Below are positions 49,696 to 60,195 of a stretch of DNA of 64,000 nt, one piece after another. How positions within the stretch are numbered: the stretch's first letter is position 1; every line of letters starts with the position of its first letter. The translations under genes were made by a program, and so were the position numbers. The notes under the pieces are model-generated. The model ran no database searches. It saw nothing but the letters and a program-made list of their open reading frames with translations, and was not told the DNA's origin. The stretch comes from Xenorhabdus poinarii G6 (GTDB lineage Bacteria; Pseudomonadota; Gammaproteobacteria; Enterobacterales; Enterobacteriaceae): NCBI RefSeq assembly GCF_000968175.1, contig NZ_FO704551.1:1426001-1490000 (forward strand), in the 5' to 3' direction.

Positions 49696-49837
49696 GACGG
49701 AATCAGTGTTTGGTTCTTCACAAGAGATGACAGAGTAATTCACGGAGATTATCACACAATCTTACGCCTGACTCAGGATAAAAAGGCTATAATCGGCGTT
49801 TGCTATTAATCGCTATATTTTGTTTAAGGTTATCGCT

Positions 49838-50020
49838 ATGTTTTCAGGTATGCCGACATTATCTCATGAGGTGCAGCAAGCGGCTGTAGAACGGATCCAT
49901 CAACTCATGTCAGAAGGCATGAGCAGTGGGGAAGCGATTGCCATCGTAGCCCGGGAGTTACGCGAAAAGCATCGGAACCATGAGCAGGTTCATGTTTTAT
50001 TTGAAGATGATGAAAAATAG
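49838..50020 (+). CDS. yoaH: UPF0181 protein YoaH
   Basis: 60 aa from ATG 49838 ([38 protein letters not shown]). Short helical protein of unknown function, diverging from pabB exactly as in E. coli. Confidence 0.92.
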   Translation: MFSGMPTLSHEVQQAAVERIHQLMSEGMSSGEAIAIVARELREKHRNHEQVHVLFEDDEK

Positions 50021-50121
50021 TTGCCATGCATTTTTAACAAAACTCACATAATGACTTTCTATGGCATGTTAATTTATCACAACGTTTAATCCACAAACTT
50101 TGGATGGTAATAGGAGGTAAT

Positions 50122-50493
50122 ATGAAGACAACTCAATGCATTCGCCGTATGGGTCTATTGAGTGCAGGTGTTCTGCTTTCTGTTTCGTTTACAGTAACAG
50201 CCGCTGAGAATGATCATGTGGCAAAGTTTATTTCTTGTAAGAATTTGACCAAAGATCAGGTCGCGGCACAGGTTAAGCAAGATTTCTTGCAGAACCGGAT
50301 TAATCATTGGGATAAAGACAGAAAACAATTAGGCACATCGAAGCCGATTGCCTGGGTTAATGTTAATGATATGACTGGCGATACGAATGCCTTGCAGGTT
50401 CCCTTGATTGTCCGGGGAACGAAAAAGGATAAGAGTTACAACGTCACGATTGACTGCCAAAAAGAGACCATAAGTTATAGTGAAGTGAAGTAA
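50122..50493 (+). CDS. yebF: YebF-family secreted protein
   Basis: 123 aa from ATG 50122, with AGGAGG 4 nt upstream. Signal peptide (MKTTQCIRRMGLLSAGVLLSVSFTVTAA) and a mature domain with two cysteines (ISCKNL and IDCQKE) and blocks matching YebF (VKQDFLQNRINHWDKDRK, IAWVNVNDM, VPLIVRGTKKD). E. coli YebF is exported and used as a carrier for secretion; its native role is unclear, and it is related in fold to colicin M immunity protein. Confidence 0.85.
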   Translation: MKTTQCIRRMGLLSAGVLLSVSFTVTAAENDHVAKFISCKNLTKDQVAAQVKQDFLQNRINHWDKDRKQLGTSKPIAWVNVNDMTGDTNALQVPLIVRGTKKDKSYNVTIDCQKETISYSEVK

Positions 50494-50523
50494 ATAACTG
50501 GTCATGCTATCTTTTGAATATAG

Positions 50524-51528
<1,005 letters not shown>

Positions 51529-51533
51529 TCACG

Positions 51534-51566
51534 ACAACCACCCACAAAAAGGTGGTTGTTTTTTTA
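51534..51566. terminator. Intrinsic terminator after pip
   Basis: ACAACCACC / GGTGGTTGT stem with an 8-nt loop, then TTTTTTT. It lies between convergent pip and holE. Confidence 0.9.
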
Positions 51567-51574
51567 TCATTCGG

Positions 51575-51805
51575 TCAACGGCTTTTGGGTTCATAAGGCA
51601 ATCGTGATAAAAATCTCGATTGCTGGCGGTAGTGGTGCAAACGTTGTTGGAAATATTCCCGCAGATGTGATGGCTGTGATTGTTCAACGGTGCCAAGAAT
51701 AACAGGGATATTATAGCGTTCTCTAAACGCAACGCCGGATGCTGCTAAATCAACATTGATCTTATCCATCTCATTTTTAGATAATTTGGCTAAGTTATGT
51801 TCCAT
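51575..51805 (-). CDS. holE: DNA polymerase III theta subunit HolE
   Basis: 76 aa, E. coli length. Strongly like HolE ([40 protein letters not shown] at the end). Theta binds the proofreading subunit epsilon in the polymerase III core and stabilises it. Convergent with pip. Confidence 0.95.
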   Translation of the reverse strand: MEHNLAKLSKNEMDKINVDLAASGVAFRERYNIPVILGTVEQSQPSHLREYFQQRLHHYRQQSRFLSRLPYEPKSR

Positions 51806-52141
51806 TATGATGGCCTCTCTGAAAACGTATTTTCATCCCTCTGGGAAGAAAATTAATCGACTCTTTTGGGTTTGGTAAGTTGTTTAAAAAGTCAAAAATA
51901 GACTCAGTAAATATAAATAATATCAATTATCATTTCTATTGAAAGTGTTTTTTTGAATAAAAATATCATTAAATAAAATTGATTCTTGTTTTCTGATATT
52001 TAATGAGATTTATTCTTGTTAAAGATTAAAAAATAAATCATTATTTATCAATGCGTTAAATATTTTTATTTTATTTTTGTTTTATGTGATTTTAATTGGC
52101 ATAATACGTCCAGTTTAATTATTTTTTAGGAGCGCCGTCCG
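51806..52141. promoter_or_regulatory. AT-rich holE/ftnA divergent region
   Basis: 336 bp, very AT-rich, no gene. AATATCAATTATCATTTC (about 51918-51936) resembles a Fur box at 11 of 19 positions; in E. coli ftnA is turned on by Fur at several such sites that counter H-NS, which fits the AT-richness. TTAGGAGC precedes the ftnA ATG. Confidence 0.5.
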
Positions 52142-52648
52142 ATGTTAAAACAAGAAATGATCAAAAAATTAAATGAGCAACTAAATTTAGAATTCTATTC
52201 TGCAAATTTATATCTGCAAATGAGTGCATGGTGTAGTGATAAAGGATACGAAGGTGCGGCCGCATTTTTAAGATCCCATTCACAGGAAGAAATGCAGCAT
52301 ATGCAACGCTTGTTTGATTATTTGGGTGACACGGGTTCAATGCCTGTATTAGGGGCTATTCAGGCGCCCCCTGTTGAGTTTAATTCGATCGCTGATGTTT
52401 TTAATCAGACTTATGAACATGAAAAATTGATTACAGAAGAGATCAACAAACTCGCCCATGTTGCGATGATGACACAAGATTACTCTACCTTTAATTTCTT
52501 GCAATGGTATGTTGCTGAACAGCACGAAGAAGAAAAACTGTTCAAATCCATTCTGGATAAACTGGATATGGTTGGCGAAAGCGGAAAATCGTTGTTCTTA
52601 TTGGATAAAGATCTGAAGGGACTGGCGATGGCGCCAACACACGCCTGA
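52142..52648 (+). CDS. ftnA: Ferritin FtnA
   Basis: 168 aa. Non-haem iron-storage protein forming 24-mers. Ferroxidase-centre ligands visible: [41 protein letters not shown] and [10 protein letters not shown]. Close to E. coli FtnA in length. Own transcription unit. Confidence 0.95.
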   Translation: MLKQEMIKKLNEQLNLEFYSANLYLQMSAWCSDKGYEGAAAFLRSHSQEEMQHMQRLFDYLGDTGSMPVLGAIQAPPVEFNSIADVFNQTYEHEKLITEEINKLAHVAMMTQDYSTFNFLQWYVAEQHEEEKLFKSILDKLDMVGESGKSLFLLDKDLKGLAMAPTHA

Positions 52649-52682
52649 GATATATTCTAGTCTCCAGTTTATTGCTGTTTTG

Positions 52683-52726
52683 CTGGCTGCTCTGTCATGT
52701 GAAATTGTCCGGGCAGAGGCAGCCAG
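52683..52726 (+). terminator. Hairpin after ftnA
   Basis: CTGGCTGC-TCTG pairs with CAGA-GGCAGCCAG with a bulge around a long loop. Possible terminator, no clear T-run. Confidence 0.4.
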
Positions 52727-52939
52727 ATAAATTAATTTGACTCCGTAACTCCCTACCTTGTTTTTATACAGGGTGAAATGGGTGTTACGGTTCTCTCTCT
52801 TTTATTTCCCATTCTATTTTTGCGTCGTGCTTCACAGGTCAAGACATTACTTGTCGATTGGCGCAGATCAAACATATTTTTTGCTATAGAATCCCTGCTC
52901 AGGTATAAAAATTCATCTGCATATTACAGGGTTATCTCT

Positions 52940-53326
52940 ATGTTTATTCCCAACATCGGTTCATTTTGGACCAAATTATCTGCCCTTATGGTGCTGTTTG
53001 TGGGTTTGTCTTGTCAGCAGGCTTTGGCCCACGCCCATCTGAAAGATCAGACGCCGACAGAAAATACAACGGTCGAAGCAGCCCCGAAAGCCATCACATT
53101 GAGCTTCTCCGAACGTATTGAACTTGGATTTAGTCAGGTGAAATTGATTGGCCCGGAAAAGAATGTCATTCAAACAGGTAAGTTGGAACTTGATCCTGAA
53201 ACCAAAACTAAGTTAATCCTTCCGCTTGAAGGTCAGCTTACTGCGGGTAAATACACGGTTGATTGGCGTGTCCTTTCTGTCGATGGTCATAAGACAAAAG
53301 GTCTCTATAGCTTTACTGTGAAATAA
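52940..53326 (+). CDS. yobA: CopC-family protein YobA
   Basis: 128 aa from ATG 52940, which gives a clean signal peptide (KLSALMVLFVGLSCQQALAHAHL) whose cleavage exposes the N-terminal His (AHAHL) used for Cu(II) binding in CopC proteins. The C terminus TVDWRVLSVDGHKTKGLYSFTVK provides the second His. Periplasmic copper protein. The upstream part of the long frame (from 52778) is not used. Overlaps yebZ by one base. Confidence 0.93.
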   Translation: MFIPNIGSFWTKLSALMVLFVGLSCQQALAHAHLKDQTPTENTTVEAAPKAITLSFSERIELGFSQVKLIGPEKNVIQTGKLELDPETKTKLILPLEGQLTAGKYTVDWRVLSVDGHKTKGLYSFTVK

Positions 53327-54330
53327 TGATTTCTCTAGAATCTCTATCCATATTCTGCCGTTTCTCTCATTTTGTTGTCGTCATGTTGATGTTCGGTCTT
53401 AGCTTATTCACGGCAATGCTTGTTTCCGGTCATTTCTCGACACTGATGAGAGAACGGTTGAAAGTTGGCGTTTTAGTCAGCACTGTGCTGGCTTTTATAA
53501 CCTCGATAATCTGGTTTATCGTACAGGCTGGATTAATGGGGGAAGGCTGGGACGATGTTTATTCACCAGATATATGGCTGGCGGTATTGGGAACATCGTT
53601 TGGGCAAGTGTGGATGTGGCAGTTATTGATCGCTGTTCTTGCCGTGGGTGGGTTGTTCCTTTCTAATGTTAAGGCCAGAAATTACCTGTTGTTGGGGTGC
53701 TCAATTTTTTTACTCTCCAGCCATGCTTTCCTTGGCCATGCGGCCATGTATGAAGGTCGCGTGGGGCTATTACTGCAAATTAACCAGGTTATCCATTTAC
53801 TGAGCGCAGGTTATTGGTTTGGTGGGTTGTGGCCGTTCTTGCTGTGTTTACAATTTCCGCGCTTAAGGACGATATCGGAGACACATTTATCCTCTAATCA
53901 GGTGCATTCAGGTAATGAAACCGATGTTAAAAGCATGGCAGAAAAACCAGGCAATAATCGGAATAATAGTGGAGAGGTTGCCATTAACTTTTATTCGGAT
54001 AGCGTATCAGCGATGAGAAAATTTTCGCTTTATGGGCATTTTGCTGTTTTTCTGGTGATTGCGACAGGGGTTGTCAGTAGTGTCATTTTAATACCGGGTT
54101 GGCCCATCTTCAATCAGACGCTTTCTGAATATCAATCCATGTTGTGGCTAAAAATAGCGCTGGTTGTTGGTATGGTATTTTTGGCTTTGATAAACCGTTA
54201 TATCTTAGTTCCAAAATTGAAGCATAAAGGATGCTATCAGCAATTGATAATCAATAGTTGGCTGGAGATTATTTTGGGGACAAGTGCGTTATTATGTGTC
54301 GCTATTTTTGCAACACAGCCTCCTGCATGA
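53326..54330 (+). CDS. yebZ: CopD-family copper membrane protein YebZ
   Basis: 334 aa, about 40 longer than E. coli YebZ. About eight membrane segments. The extra length is a hydrophilic loop at about 180-235 (ISETHLSSNQVHSGNETDVKS...) rich in Ser/Asn. Presumed to move copper across the inner membrane with YobA. ATG overlaps the yobA stop (TAATG), so coupled. Confidence 0.9.
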   Translation: MISLESLSIFCRFSHFVVVMLMFGLSLFTAMLVSGHFSTLMRERLKVGVLVSTVLAFITSIIWFIVQAGLMGEGWDDVYSPDIWLAVLGTSFGQVWMWQLLIAVLAVGGLFLSNVKARNYLLLGCSIFLLSSHAFLGHAAMYEGRVGLLLQINQVIHLLSAGYWFGGLWPFLLCLQFPRLRTISETHLSSNQVHSGNETDVKSMAEKPGNNRNNSGEVAINFYSDSVSAMRKFSLYGHFAVFLVIATGVVSSVILIPGWPIFNQTLSEYQSMLWLKIALVVGMVFLALINRYILVPKLKHKGCYQQLIINSWLEIILGTSALLCVAIFATQPPA

Positions 54331-54408
54331 TCCTGAATGTTATTTCGGGGATATGAGCAGGAGAATGGGCGATAACATCATGATATGTATCTATCAGGGG
54401 AAATGATA

Positions 54409-54762
54409 ATGAAACGACTATTTTGGGCTTTGCCTTTTTTGCTGTTTTCTTTCCAGGGCGTCACTGCACCGATAAAAACCATTAGCAAACTCCAGTTTGG
54501 TCAACAATGGGCATTTACCCGCGAAGAGGTAATGCTTGATTGTCGGGCAGATGGTGCATTGTTTGTGATAAATCCCAGTACATTGATGCAATATCCATTA
54601 AATGATCGGGCAACTCAGTTTATGAAATCCAATCAGGTTATCGCATCATCGTTGGACACGATCCTCTTAAATGATCCTGAACACCCCAATCAAAAGATGA
54701 GCATAGAGCCATTCCAAAAAGTAGCGCTAACTTTATGTGACCAGACGGATGATAAAAAGTAA
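54409..54762 (+). CDS. yebY: DUF2511 periplasmic protein YebY
   Basis: 117 aa from ATG 54409 with a signal peptide ([20 protein letters not shown]). Two cysteines (LDCRADG and TLCDQTD) and DUF2511 pattern [26 protein letters not shown]. Third member of the yobA-yebZ-yebY copper unit as in E. coli. Confidence 0.9.
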   Translation: MKRLFWALPFLLFSFQGVTAPIKTISKLQFGQQWAFTREEVMLDCRADGALFVINPSTLMQYPLNDRATQFMKSNQVIASSLDTILLNDPEHPNQKMSIEPFQKVALTLCDQTDDKK

Positions 54763-54844
54763 TTGTTAGTTTATGTTTTCAGAATGATATCATTACTAAA
54801 ATTAACCAATTTTGATTAAAATTTGGTAAATTTTATCATCTCAA

Positions 54845-54851
54845 CTACGCT
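54845..54851 (+). promoter_or_regulatory. Sigma-S type -10 element of sdsR
   Basis: CTACGCT, close to the sigma-S preferred CTACACT, lies 7 nt before the predicted first base of SdsR. Confidence 0.7.
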
Positions 54852-54858
54852 TTAAGTG

Positions 54859-54958
54859 GCAAGTTGTTCTACGTCTCAATGGCAATTTTTAGCGCGGGGC
54901 TCCTTGATTGAGCCATTTTTCCCTAGGCCGAGTATAGGAATCGACTCGGCCTCTTTTT
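54859..54958 (+). ncRNA. sdsR: Small RNA SdsR (RyeB)
   Basis: About 100 nt just after yebY, the position of sdsR in E. coli. Shared blocks include GGCAATTTTTAGCGC, GGCTC..GAGCCATTT and TTCCCTAGGCCGAGTA, and the 3' terminator stem AGGCCGAGT / ACTCGGCCT with TTTTT. SdsR is a stationary-phase, Hfq-dependent RNA that represses ompD, mutS and others in relatives. The 5' end is inferred by alignment from memory; an antisense RyeA may exist on the other strand. Confidence 0.9.
54925..54958 (+). terminator. Intrinsic terminator of sdsR
   Basis: AGGCCGAGT / ACTCGGCCT perfect 9-bp stem with a 10-nt loop, followed by CTTTTT. Confidence 0.9.
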
Positions 54959-55420
54959 GTTCCTGAATAAAGAAAGAATATTTTACTCTCTTGTCAATAA
55001 ATTATTTCATTTTCCTATAGATATAATCAATATATCCAATAAACTGCGATGCGCATTGCCTGCATGATGATGTGCCTTATTTCCCCTTGCGTTATGAGAG
55101 CGAATCAATGCATCTTGCAGTGCGCTGGATATAGAGGAAATAGCATAATCGATTAGAGTAATGATAAGATATTTTACCATGAGAATAGGGACAAGGGGAT
55201 TCTCCTGGGCGCAAAACAGGCTATTCTTTAGTATAAACTGTGACATATCCCTAAATTTTATAAGTGAATAGGGGTAAAAATAATTAAAGAAAATTTTAAT
55301 TCGAGAAGAGAATCGGTATTCTGAAGATGTTTAAAATGATCGTTATCAGTTTCTCTTAGGTTTTTATTGTGAATTTATTGTTGTTATTTTGTTTTTAACA
55401 TATCGATTGCGTAGGGGCTT
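54959..55420. other. Region between sdsR and msrC
   Basis: 460 bp. A 79-codon minus-strand frame (55007-55246) contains AHHHAGNAHRS and a hydrophobic stretch, but its only Shine-Dalgarno is 3 nt from the ATG and nothing in it is recognised; it is not called as a gene. AGGGG precedes msrC. Confidence 0.4.
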
Positions 55421-55918
55421 ATGGATAGAAATAAATTTTATCAAGAGTTGACAGATAGCTTAATAGCACTGCTTTCGGGTGAGTATGATTTTATCGCTTC
55501 TCTTGCTAATACCAGTGCATTGTTATATGAACGTTTAGGTAATGTTAATTGGGTTGGCTTTTATTTAATAGATAATGATACCCTAGTATTAGGACCATTT
55601 CAGGGGAAGAACGCTTGTGTTCGTATTCCTATCGGAAAAGGCGTATGTGGAACGGCGGTCGCGAGTAAGCGTATACAGCGTATTGCCGATGTACATGCAT
55701 TCCCCGGTCATATTGCTTGTGATGTCACCAGTAGTGCTGAAATTGTACTTCCTTTAGAAGTTAATGGGCAAATTATTGGCGTTTTGGATATTGATAGCAC
55801 GGTTTTTGATCGGTTTGACGAAAATGATGAAAATGGCTTGAACACGCTAGTTTTCAGGCTTTGTGAGCATTTGGGGCAATGTGTTATGTCAAAATATCAA
55901 CAACAGAACGTAACTTAA
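55421..55918 (+). CDS. msrC: Free methionine-(R)-sulfoxide reductase MsrC
   Basis: 165 aa. GAF-fold enzyme (YebR) reducing free Met-R-sulfoxide with thioredoxin. Cysteines in GKNACVRIPIGKGVCGTAV and FPGHIACDVTS are the catalytic/resolving set; GVLDIDST near the C-terminal end is typical. Followed by proQ, the conserved neighbour. Confidence 0.94.
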   Translation: MDRNKFYQELTDSLIALLSGEYDFIASLANTSALLYERLGNVNWVGFYLIDNDTLVLGPFQGKNACVRIPIGKGVCGTAVASKRIQRIADVHAFPGHIACDVTSSAEIVLPLEVNGQIIGVLDIDSTVFDRFDENDENGLNTLVFRLCEHLGQCVMSKYQQQNVT

Positions 55919-56013
55919 CATATGTATAACGTGGCATTTATCAGCAACACTATTATAATGTCGCCTGTTCGTGCCTGCGCTGGTTGGCAAAACCGTTGTA
56001 ATCAGGAAATTTC

Positions 56014-56724
56014 ATGGAAAATCAACCTAAGTTGAACAGTAGTAAAGAAGTCATTGCTTTCTTAGCTGAGCGTTTCCCGCTTTGCTTCGTGGCAGAAGGT
56101 GAAGCACGTCCTTTGAAGATCGGGATCTTCCAGGACATTGTTGAACGTATTCAGAGTGAAGCGTGTTTAAGCAAAACACAGCTCCGTTCTGCACTGCGCT
56201 TGTATACGTCTAGTTGGCGCTACCTCTATGGCGTTAAAGAAGGGGCTCAGCGTGTTGACCTTGACGGAAATACGTGTGGTGAATTAGACGCTGAGCACAT
56301 TGAGCACGCTCGTCAGCAACTGGCAGAAGCGAAAGCGCGGGTACAGGCTCAACGAGCTGAACAGCGTGCCAAGAAACGTGAGGCTGACAACGTATCTGAC
56401 AAGCAAAGTGAGCGAGCTGTGAATAAAAAGCCGTCTCCGCGCCGTCAGAAGGCGTCCGGTGAGGGTGAAAAACGTCCAGCCCGTTCGCCAAATCGTCCAC
56501 AACAATCGCGTAAACCCGTAGATAAAACCACGAAAAAAATTGCACAACCAGAGCTGATCTCAGTGACTGATGTATCCTCTTTGAAAGTCGGCCAGACAAT
56601 CAAAGTTAATGTAGGAAAAAGTTTAATGGATGCCTCTGTACTTGAAGTTGCAAAAGATGGTGTAAGAGTGCAGCTACCAACGGGTTTAGCAATGATTGTA
56701 CGCGCAGAACACTTAAAGTTCTGA
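56014..56724 (+). CDS. proQ: RNA chaperone ProQ
   Basis: 236 aa. FinO-like RNA-binding domain at 1-120 ([49 protein letters not shown]), basic Lys/Arg/Pro linker (about 120-180), and C-terminal Tudor-like domain ([20 protein letters not shown]). Binds many small RNAs and mRNA 3' ends. It precedes prc by 19 nt, likely one transcript. Confidence 0.95.
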   Translation: MENQPKLNSSKEVIAFLAERFPLCFVAEGEARPLKIGIFQDIVERIQSEACLSKTQLRSALRLYTSSWRYLYGVKEGAQRVDLDGNTCGELDAEHIEHARQQLAEAKARVQAQRAEQRAKKREADNVSDKQSERAVNKKPSPRRQKASGEGEKRPARSPNRPQQSRKPVDKTTKKIAQPELISVTDVSSLKVGQTIKVNVGKSLMDASVLEVAKDGVRVQLPTGLAMIVRAEHLKF

Positions 56725-56743
56725 TACGGAGGCCAACCTGGGC

Positions 56744-58858
56744 ATGAACAAACTCGTAACTTTGGCTTTCGTTTTAGGTCTATCATTTTCTGGCATAGGT
56801 TATGCGGATACTGATAATGGCAATGTTGCTAATGGTGACAAATCGACCAGTACCCATACCATTAACGGTCAAACGATAAATAACGGTCATGGTCCTGCTG
56901 TCGTTAGTCTGAGTCAGTTGCCAGATCTGCAACCAGAACTGCAGCATCCGACGATAAGTAATCGGATAGTGAATCGCTTTCTTCATTCACATTATCGTCA
57001 GTTTTATCTGGATGCGGATTTCTCAGGAAAAGTTTTTGATCGTTACCTAAACCAACTTGATTATTTACACAATGTTTTTTTGGCCTCTGATATCTCGCAG
57101 TTTGAGGCGCAAAAGGGAGCATTGGGAGAAGAGCTTGAGCATGGCAATCTGAAACTGCCTTATGCTCTTTTTAATTTGATGCAAAAGCGTCGTTTTGAAC
57201 GCTATCAATATGTGCTTTCCCGGTTAGATCAGCCTGTTGATTTAAACAGTCATAACACAATTGAAACCAATCGTACAAAAGCACCTTGGCCAAAGAGCGT
57301 TGAGGAGCTGAATAAACTTTGGGATGCCAAAATCAAATCTGATTGGATAAATCTCAAGTTATCTGGAAAAAATGATAAAGAAATTAAAGAAACACTCACC
57401 AAACGCTACCGGACGTTACTGAGACGTCTCACGCAAACCAAAAGTGAGGACGTTTTCCAAAATATCATGCTGGCTTTTGCCCGTGAAATAGATCCGCATA
57501 CCAGTTATCTCTCTCCTCGTGATACGGAACAGTTTAATTCAGAGATGAGTTTATCCCTTGAAGGGATCGGTGCTGTTTTACAATATGACGATGAATATAT
57601 TTCGATTAGTTCATTGCTCGCAGGAGGTCCTGCGGCTAAAAGCAATTTATTGAAAGTCGGAGATAAAATCATTGGCGTTGGGCAGATGGGTAAGCCAATT
57701 GTTGATGTTGTCGGATGGCGTTTGGAAGATGTTGTTGCGCTTATCAAAGGGCCGAAGGGGAGTAAAGTCCGTCTTGAAATTACGCCAAGTGCGAAAGGGG
57801 CAAAAAACCATATTGTGACCTTAACCCGCGAAAATATCCGGCTTGAAGATAATGCTGTCAAGATGTCGGTGAAAACAGTAGGGAAGGAGAAAGTGGGTGT
57901 TTTGGATATCCCCAGTTTCTATGTCGGTTTGACTAACGATGTAAAAGTACAGTTACAGAAGCTCACCAAAGAGGGTGTTTCTGCGATTGTTATTGATTTG
58001 CGTGGCAATGGTGGTGGCGCATTGACCGAAGCGGTATCATTATCTGGTTTGTTTATTTCTACTGGTCCCATAGTTCAAATCCGGGATAACATCGGCAGGC
58101 TAAAAGAAGAAGCAGATACTGATGAGGCGATATATTATAAAGGTCCTCTGGTCGTTTTGGTTGACAATAGAAGCGCCTCTGCGTCTGAAATATTCGCGGC
58201 AGCGATGCAAGATTACGGCCGTGGATTAATTGTTGGTGAACCGACTTTTGGTAAAGGGACAGTTCAACAATACCGTCCGCTGAGTCGCATTTTTGATCAG
58301 ATGTTACGTCCGCAGTGGCCAGAAACTGGCTCCGTGCAATATACGATCCAAAAATTCTATCGAATTAATGGAGGCAGTACCCAGCTGAAAGGGGTTACCC
58401 CTGATTTAATTATGCCAACGGGGGAAGTACCTTCTGACATAGGAGAAAGCCAGGAGAGTAATGCGTTACCTTGGGATAGCATACAACCTGCGCATTATAC
58501 TTCCTCTAACGTGATTTCAGCGTTAACACCTCTCTTGATTGAGCAGCATAATCAACGTATTGCCAATGATCCTGAGTTTAAATATATCAAACAAGATATT
58601 GCTTACTACAAGGCCATCAAAGAGCGTAACGGCGTTTATTCTTTGAACTATGCTCAAAGAGAGAAGGAAAATAACGAATACGAAACAATGAGATTAAATC
58701 GTATTAATGAACGCTTTAAACGCGAAGGCAAAAAGTTGTTAAAATCACTTGATGATTTACCTAAAGATTATAAAGGGCCAGATTCTTACTTAGATGAATC
58801 TGTTAAAATTGCACTGGATTTGGCACACCAGCCTGCTGAAATAGCCGTAGCGAAATAA
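56744..58858 (+). CDS. prc: Carboxy-terminal processing protease Prc (Tsp)
   Basis: 704 aa. Periplasmic protease that cleaves at nonpolar C-termini, including FtsI and, with NlpI, MepS. Signal peptide MNKLVTLAFVLGLSFSGIGYA; PDZ domain (about 245-330); catalytic domain with Ser in NRSASASEIFAAAMQ and Lys in GKGTVQQYR. Slightly longer than E. coli (682), mainly in the acidic/polar segment after the signal peptide (about 22-45). Confidence 0.95.
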   Translation: MNKLVTLAFVLGLSFSGIGYADTDNGNVANGDKSTSTHTINGQTINNGHGPAVVSLSQLPDLQPELQHPTISNRIVNRFLHSHYRQFYLDADFSGKVFDRYLNQLDYLHNVFLASDISQFEAQKGALGEELEHGNLKLPYALFNLMQKRRFERYQYVLSRLDQPVDLNSHNTIETNRTKAPWPKSVEELNKLWDAKIKSDWINLKLSGKNDKEIKETLTKRYRTLLRRLTQTKSEDVFQNIMLAFAREIDPHTSYLSPRDTEQFNSEMSLSLEGIGAVLQYDDEYISISSLLAGGPAAKSNLLKVGDKIIGVGQMGKPIVDVVGWRLEDVVALIKGPKGSKVRLEITPSAKGAKNHIVTLTRENIRLEDNAVKMSVKTVGKEKVGVLDIPSFYVGLTNDVKVQLQKLTKEGVSAIVIDLRGNGGGALTEAVSLSGLFISTGPIVQIRDNIGRLKEEADTDEAIYYKGPLVVLVDNRSASASEIFAAAMQDYGRGLIVGEPTFGKGTVQQYRPLSRIFDQMLRPQWPETGSVQYTIQKFYRINGGSTQLKGVTPDLIMPTGEVPSDIGESQESNALPWDSIQPAHYTSSNVISALTPLLIEQHNQRIANDPEFKYIKQDIAYYKAIKERNGVYSLNYAQREKENNEYETMRLNRINERFKREGKKLLKSLDDLPKDYKGPDSYLDESVKIALDLAHQPAEIAVAK

Positions 58859-58880
58859 TTTTAGAATTCGCGTATAGATA

Positions 58881-58909
58881 AAAAGGCTGGCTTGATAGCT
58901 GGCCTTTTT
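58881..58909 (+). terminator. Intrinsic terminator after prc
   Basis: AAAAGGC-TGGC / AGCT-GGCCTTTTT imperfect stem-loop ending in T-run. Confidence 0.65.
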
Positions 58910-59053
58910 AGCATATTATCAGGTTGTGTTTTGTAAAGTTACGATGTTTTTATCACTTAACATCTTAAAAAACTTGAATAATATGGGGAGAATCCCCATT
59001 TCATAACTTAACTTTTCGTTATGCAGTTTGAACATTAAAGGAAGCAAATTTAT

Positions 59054-59938
59054 ATGATGAGAATCGCCTTGTTTCTTCTCACAAACCTCGCTGTTATGGT
59101 GTTGTTTGGAATCATACTTTCAATTACAGGTATCCAGCAGAGAAGTATGGCTGGTCTCGTAATTATGGCTGGTCTATTTGGTTTTGGTGGTTCATTCATT
59201 TCTTTACTACTATCGAAATGGATGGCTCTGCGTTCTGTTGGTGGTCAGGTTATTGAAAAACCTGCCAATGAAACCGAGGCCTGGTTAATGGAAACGGTAC
59301 GTCGCCAGGCAGATCAGGTTGGTATTACGATGCCACAAGTGGCTATCTATGATGCGCTGGATATTAACGCATTTGCGACCGGAGCACGCCGTAATGCTTC
59401 ACTGGTTGCGGTTAGTACAGGGTTACTGGACAATATGAGCCGTGATGAAGCTGAAGCCGTCATTGCACATGAAATTAGCCACATTGCAAATGGTGACATG
59501 GTGACGATGACCTTGCTGCAAGGTATTGTGAATACCTTCGTTATCCTCATCTCACGTATCATTGCACAAGCGGTAACCAGTTTCCTTTCCAGCAACGATG
59601 ATGAAAAAGAAAGTGGTAGTAGTGGTAACCCCATTGTTTACATGGTGGTTTCGATGGTATTGGAGATCGTATTTGGTATTCTGGCCAGTATTATTACCAT
59701 GTGGTTCTCTCGTTACCGTGAGTTTCATGCAGACGCTGGATCAGCAAAGTTGGTTGGGCGCGAAAAGATGATTGCTGCGTTGCAACGTCTTAAGACCAGC
59801 TATGAGCCTCAGGAAGAGGGACGTATGATGGCATTTTGTATTAATGGTAAATCAAAGAGTTTCAGTGAATTATTCTTATCTCATCCTCCATTGGATAAGC
59901 GTATCGAAGCGCTTCGTAGCGGTGAATATATAAAATAA
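59054..59938 (+). CDS. htpX: Membrane protease HtpX
   Basis: 294 aa. M48 zinc protease of the inner membrane: HEISH in [13 protein letters not shown] (about 139-143), third ligand Glu in [12 protein letters not shown]; four membrane segments. Degrades damaged membrane proteins, under Cpx control in E. coli. Starts MMRIALFLL as in E. coli; AAAGGAAGC upstream. Ends at a hairpin terminator. Confidence 0.95.
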   Translation: MMRIALFLLTNLAVMVLFGIILSITGIQQRSMAGLVIMAGLFGFGGSFISLLLSKWMALRSVGGQVIEKPANETEAWLMETVRRQADQVGITMPQVAIYDALDINAFATGARRNASLVAVSTGLLDNMSRDEAEAVIAHEISHIANGDMVTMTLLQGIVNTFVILISRIIAQAVTSFLSSNDDEKESGSSGNPIVYMVVSMVLEIVFGILASIITMWFSRYREFHADAGSAKLVGREKMIAALQRLKTSYEPQEEGRMMAFCINGKSKSFSELFLSHPPLDKRIEALRSGEYIK

Positions 59939-60006
59939 ATGCTCTCTTTTCTGCTTAGTCAGTAAAAAAATAACACAAGCAATTCACTGTTCTGTTAGTC
60001 AGATAC

Positions 60007-60040
60007 AAAGCCGAGGCTCATCATGACCCTTGGCTTTTTT
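60007..60040 (+). terminator. Intrinsic terminator after htpX
   Basis: AAAGCCGAGG pairs with CCTTGGCTTT (one G-U), loop of 11 nt, then TTTT. Confidence 0.8.
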
Positions 60041-60140
60041 GATCCGCTTTTATTAACGATCTATAGAGAAAATATAGTGTAGTGGACCATTGCTTATCAG
60101 AAGGAATTGAAGGTGAAACATGAAAAAGAGGGTAACTTAT

Positions 60141-60183
60141 AAACCCGCCTGTTTTGAACCTTATCGTCAAAGCGGGCGGGTTT
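60141..60183 (-). terminator. Hairpin at the tcyP 3' end
   Basis: AAACCCGCC (60141-60149) pairs with GGCGGGTTT (60175-60183) around a partly paired 25-nt loop, 13 nt past the tcyP stop. T-run weak, but strong GC stem. Confidence 0.6.
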
Positions 60184-60195
60184 ATTGGACTTGAA

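Noticed and set aside
55007..55246. 79-codon minus-strand frame between sdsR and msrC
   Set aside because: Shine-Dalgarno lies too near the ATG, no known family, and no neighbour support; left as intergenic.
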